Below, piece by piece: positions 5,611 through 7,612 of a stretch of DNA of 7,612 nucleotides (positions are counted from its first letter, which is position 1; the number at the start of each line of letters is the position of its first letter). The notes beneath the pieces are model-generated. The model worked only from the letters and a program-made list of their open reading frames with translations, did no database searches and was not told the origin of the DNA. A program made the translations under genes and the position numbers. Source of the stretch: Chloroflexota bacterium (GTDB lineage: Bacteria > Chloroflexota > Anaerolineae > B4-G1); assembly GCA_003648085.1 (NCBI GenBank), contig QMOC01000114.1:1-7612 (forward strand). The letters run 5' to 3'.

Positions 5611-6548
5611 TCTCGGACCTCCACGTCTCTGTGCATTTGGGGTGGAGTGATGGCCGGGGCCCTCATGTGAGCCGAGCGACATGTCAGTTCCTGTACATAA
5701 CGTACCTGCGCCGGGTCGAGCCCCAGCGCGGTCGCGATACTATCGGGATCCTCCCCTCGCTCCAATCGCCACAAGACTCGATCCAGCGTAGCGTACTCCA
5801 TCCCGATGGCGAACTCATCGGTCAGGCCAGGCAACAGGTCGGGCGAAGGTGGCCGGCTGAGGATCTCGACCGGGATGCCGAGATGGGCTGCCAGGCGGCG
5901 CACCTGCGTCTTGTACAGCCCGGCCAGGGGAGCCACATCGGCCGAGGCATCGCCGTGTTTGACGAAGAAGCCGACTGCCAACTCCGTGCGATTGCAGGTG
6001 CCCAGTACGAGCAGGTTCTCCAGTTCGGCGTGGTAGTAGAGCACGGTCATACGCAGCCGCGCCTTGACCCGGTGATAGGCGACACTCTGGTCGAGCCACG
6101 GGCCCTCCAATCCCCGCGTGCCGAGGATGACGGCGGAGAAGGGCGTCTCCCCTTGCCCCAACGTCTCGGCGTAGCGGGCATAGTAACGGCGAACCGCCTT
6201 CTCCCGAAGGCGGCGGGTGGGCAGCACCCATAGAGGCACCTGCCGGTGCACGCCCAGCAGCACCAGAGGGGGTGTCAGGTTGACGACTCGGCAACGGATA
6301 CCCAGGCTGCGAGCCAGACGGAGCGCATCCCGCCTACTGCGGGGTTCGCTGTCACGCTCCGGCATGATCAGCCCCAGGACCCGCTGCGGGCCCAGGGCAC
6401 GTGCCGCAAGGGCCGCGACCACCGCCGAGTCGATCCCTCCGCTCAAACCCACAATGGCCCCCGCGCGCCGGAAGGCCTCGACTGCCCGGCCGATGAAGGC
6501 GGTCAGATTCTCCGTCAACGTACCTGGGTCAAGGTGCAGTTCGGCCAT
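5607..6548 (-). CDS. nadE: NAD+ synthase family protein (ammonia-type NadE), divergent subtype
   Basis: Expected reaction: nicotinic acid adenine dinucleotide, ammonia and ATP give NAD+, AMP and diphosphate, in the cytoplasm. The 313-residue product has the ATP-pyrophosphatase P-loop GLSGGIDSA (34-42), VKARLRM (161-167), LVLGTCNRTEL (180-190), VKHGDASADVAPL (196-208), LYKTQV (211-216) and GLTDEFAIGMEY (241-252), all in NadE order. There is no glutaminase (nitrilase) domain, so ammonia or a separate amidotransferase would supply nitrogen. Two departures stand out: about 40 extra residues between strand VVNL (88-91) and VKAR, and SAHMR (292-296) where typical NadE proteins have an HKR motif. 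The ATG at 6548 lies inside the radical SAM gene (20-nt overlap) with only a close GGGAG before it. It could be a housekeeping NadE or a relative amidating another carboxylate. Confidence 0.85.
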   Translation of the reverse strand: MAELHLDPGTLTENLTAFIGRAVEAFRRAGAIVGLSGGIDSAVVAALAARALGPQRVLGLIMPERDSEPRSRRDALRLARSLGIRCRVVNLTPPLVLLGVHRQVPLWVLPTRRLREKAVRRYYARYAETLGQGETPFSAVILGTRGLEGPWLDQSVAYHRVKARLRMTVLYYHAELENLLVLGTCNRTELAVGFFVKHGDASADVAPLAGLYKTQVRRLAAHLGIPVEILSRPPSPDLLPGLTDEFAIGMEYATLDRVLWRLERGEDPDSIATALGLDPAQVRYVQELTCRSAHMRAPAITPPQMHRDVEVRE

Positions 6549-7611
6549 TGCTCCCGAGATACTCCTGGTTCCAGACGGGGTCCAGCACCCGCGCCAGCGC
6601 CTCGTCGTATGCGATCAGCCCCTCGCGGTAGGCCGGGTCCGTCATCGCCTGCAGCGCGGCCTCGTCCTCCGGGTCGGGCTCGGTCATCTCCAGGATGCGC
6701 CGGAACTCCGCGTGATGGTCGCGGATGATGCAGGGCATCAGCCAGTTCCCGGTCTCGTCTGGTCTGCTCGCCGCGTAGCCATACCTGTCCTGCCACTCGC
6801 GGATGGCCCGGAAGAACGGCTCTTCCAGGACGTCGTTCAGCGTCTTCCCTTGTTGGTAGACCTCGTTGATGTTGACCGGCGAGTAAGGAACGAAGACGCA
6901 GGGCATCACCTTCCCGTTCCAGTCGATGTAGAGGTAACCACCCTGGCGACCGGCCGAGATGCACCCGTCCGAGCAGCTGCCCAGGTTCCAGAAGTCGGCC
7001 AGAAAGTATCGTTTCTCGCGCACTACCTGCCACGTCCGCTGCCACATCCAGAGCCTCTGTTCCGGTGTGGGAAGCAGGTCGAGCGTGAAGCCTCGCCCGA
7101 TCGGCATATACTGGAAGATCCAGCCGTAGACGGCCCCCTGCTCCTCAAAGAAGAAGTCGAGAAACTCGTCGGAGAGGATCTCCTCGCAGTTCTCCCGCGT
7201 GGCGGTCAGCGAAATGCCAAAGGGAACCCCGGCCCGGCGCAGGTGGGCCATCGCCGCCAGCACCCGCCGGAAGACCCCCTTGCCACGCCGGGCGTCGGTA
7301 CGCTCCTCCCATCCCTCGACGGAGATGGCCGGAGTCAGGTTGCCCACCTCGGCCATGCGGGCCGCCACTTTTTCGTCGATCAGCGTGCCGTTGGTATACA
7401 TCAGAAAGAAGACGTCCTGATGTCTGGCCGCCGCGTCCAGGACCCCCCTGCCGTGCGAGCGGTAGGCCAGCGGTTCACCGCCGGAGATGACGATGAAACC
7501 CGAACCCCACAGCGTCTTGGCCTCGGTGATGATGCGGTCGAAGACCTCCCAGTCCAGTTTCTCGCTGTTGTTGCCGGAACTGGCGTAGCACCCCTTGCAG
7601 CGCAGATTGCA
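6529..7611 (-). CDS. Radical SAM protein with SPASM/twitch-like C-terminal region, N-terminus cut
   Basis: Iron-sulfur enzyme that cleaves S-adenosylmethionine to a 5'-deoxyadenosyl radical. The visible 360 residues begin exactly at the first cysteine of CNLRCKGCY (Cys1, Cys5, Cys8 of the fragment), the CxxxCxxC ligands of the SAM cluster. SGGEP (43-47) is the SAM-binding GGE motif, and MYTNGTLID (71-79) and AISVEG (95-100) are core-barrel strands. Further on, CSDGC (213-217), DWNGKVMPC (ending Cys238) and MPC (Cys294) give a CX15GX4C arrangement as in SPASM/twitch auxiliary clusters. The final CX2CX5CX3C series of full SPASM domains is missing, so one auxiliary [4Fe-4S] cluster is likely. 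The substrate is unknown; relatives modify peptides, cofactors or enzymes. Its stop lies within the NadE-like gene. At least the start codon and the region before Cys1 are outside the window. Confidence 0.93.
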   Translation of the reverse strand, partial: CNLRCKGCYASSGNNSEKLDWEVFDRIITEAKTLWGSGFIVISGGEPLAYRSHGRGVLDAAARHQDVFFLMYTNGTLIDEKVAARMAEVGNLTPAISVEGWEERTDARRGKGVFRRVLAAMAHLRRAGVPFGISLTATRENCEEILSDEFLDFFFEEQGAVYGWIFQYMPIGRGFTLDLLPTPEQRLWMWQRTWQVVREKRYFLADFWNLGSCSDGCISAGRQGGYLYIDWNGKVMPCVFVPYSPVNINEVYQQGKTLNDVLEEPFFRAIREWQDRYGYAASRPDETGNWLMPCIIRDHHAEFRRILEMTEPDPEDEAALQAMTDPAYREGLIAYDEALARVLDPVWNQEYLGSNGRTAP

Positions 7612-7612
7612 C

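Overview
The window is GC-rich DNA in which all eleven supported genes lie on the minus strand, so they read from the right edge (7612) towards the left edge (1). The genes are packed with short gaps or overlaps, apart from two gaps of just over 100 bp. The sequence alone does not fix the host. High GC, clear Shine-Dalgarno sites, a phasin-like coiled-coil protein, a uroporphyrin-free, envelope-type gene mix and an unusual NadE subtype would suit a bacterium such as a member of the Chloroflexota, but that is an inference of low confidence.

Right-hand module (7611 to 4375): a radical SAM protein with a SPASM/twitch-like C-terminal region, cut by the window edge exactly at the first cysteine of its CxxxCxxC motif; a NadE-like NAD+ synthase with an enlarged central region; and an MFS exporter-type transporter. 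The stop and start codons overlap by 20 nt and 4 nt, so the three genes are very probably co-transcribed and translationally coupled. A radical SAM enzyme, an ATP-pyrophosphatase/amidating enzyme and an exporter make a biosynthesis-and-export arrangement possible, but no substrate can be read from the sequence.

Middle (4374 to 3255): a 105-bp spacer holds an AT-rich block and a perfect Shine-Dalgarno sequence with no convincing gene behind it. It leads to a phasin-like coiled-coil protein. A 126-bp spacer with a strong GC hairpin follows, then a small DUF1232-like membrane protein and a 104-residue helical protein of unknown function.

Left-hand module (3251 to 1): a GT4 glycosyltransferase resembling glycolipid synthases, two small unknown membrane proteins, undecaprenyl diphosphate synthase (uppS) and a patatin-like phospholipase cut by the left edge. 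Undecaprenyl diphosphate carries glycans across the membrane, GT4 enzymes glycosylate lipids or polysaccharides, and patatins hydrolyse acyl lipids. The cluster therefore looks like envelope lipid and glycan metabolism. I found no tRNA, rRNA, CRISPR array, insertion sequence or phage gene.
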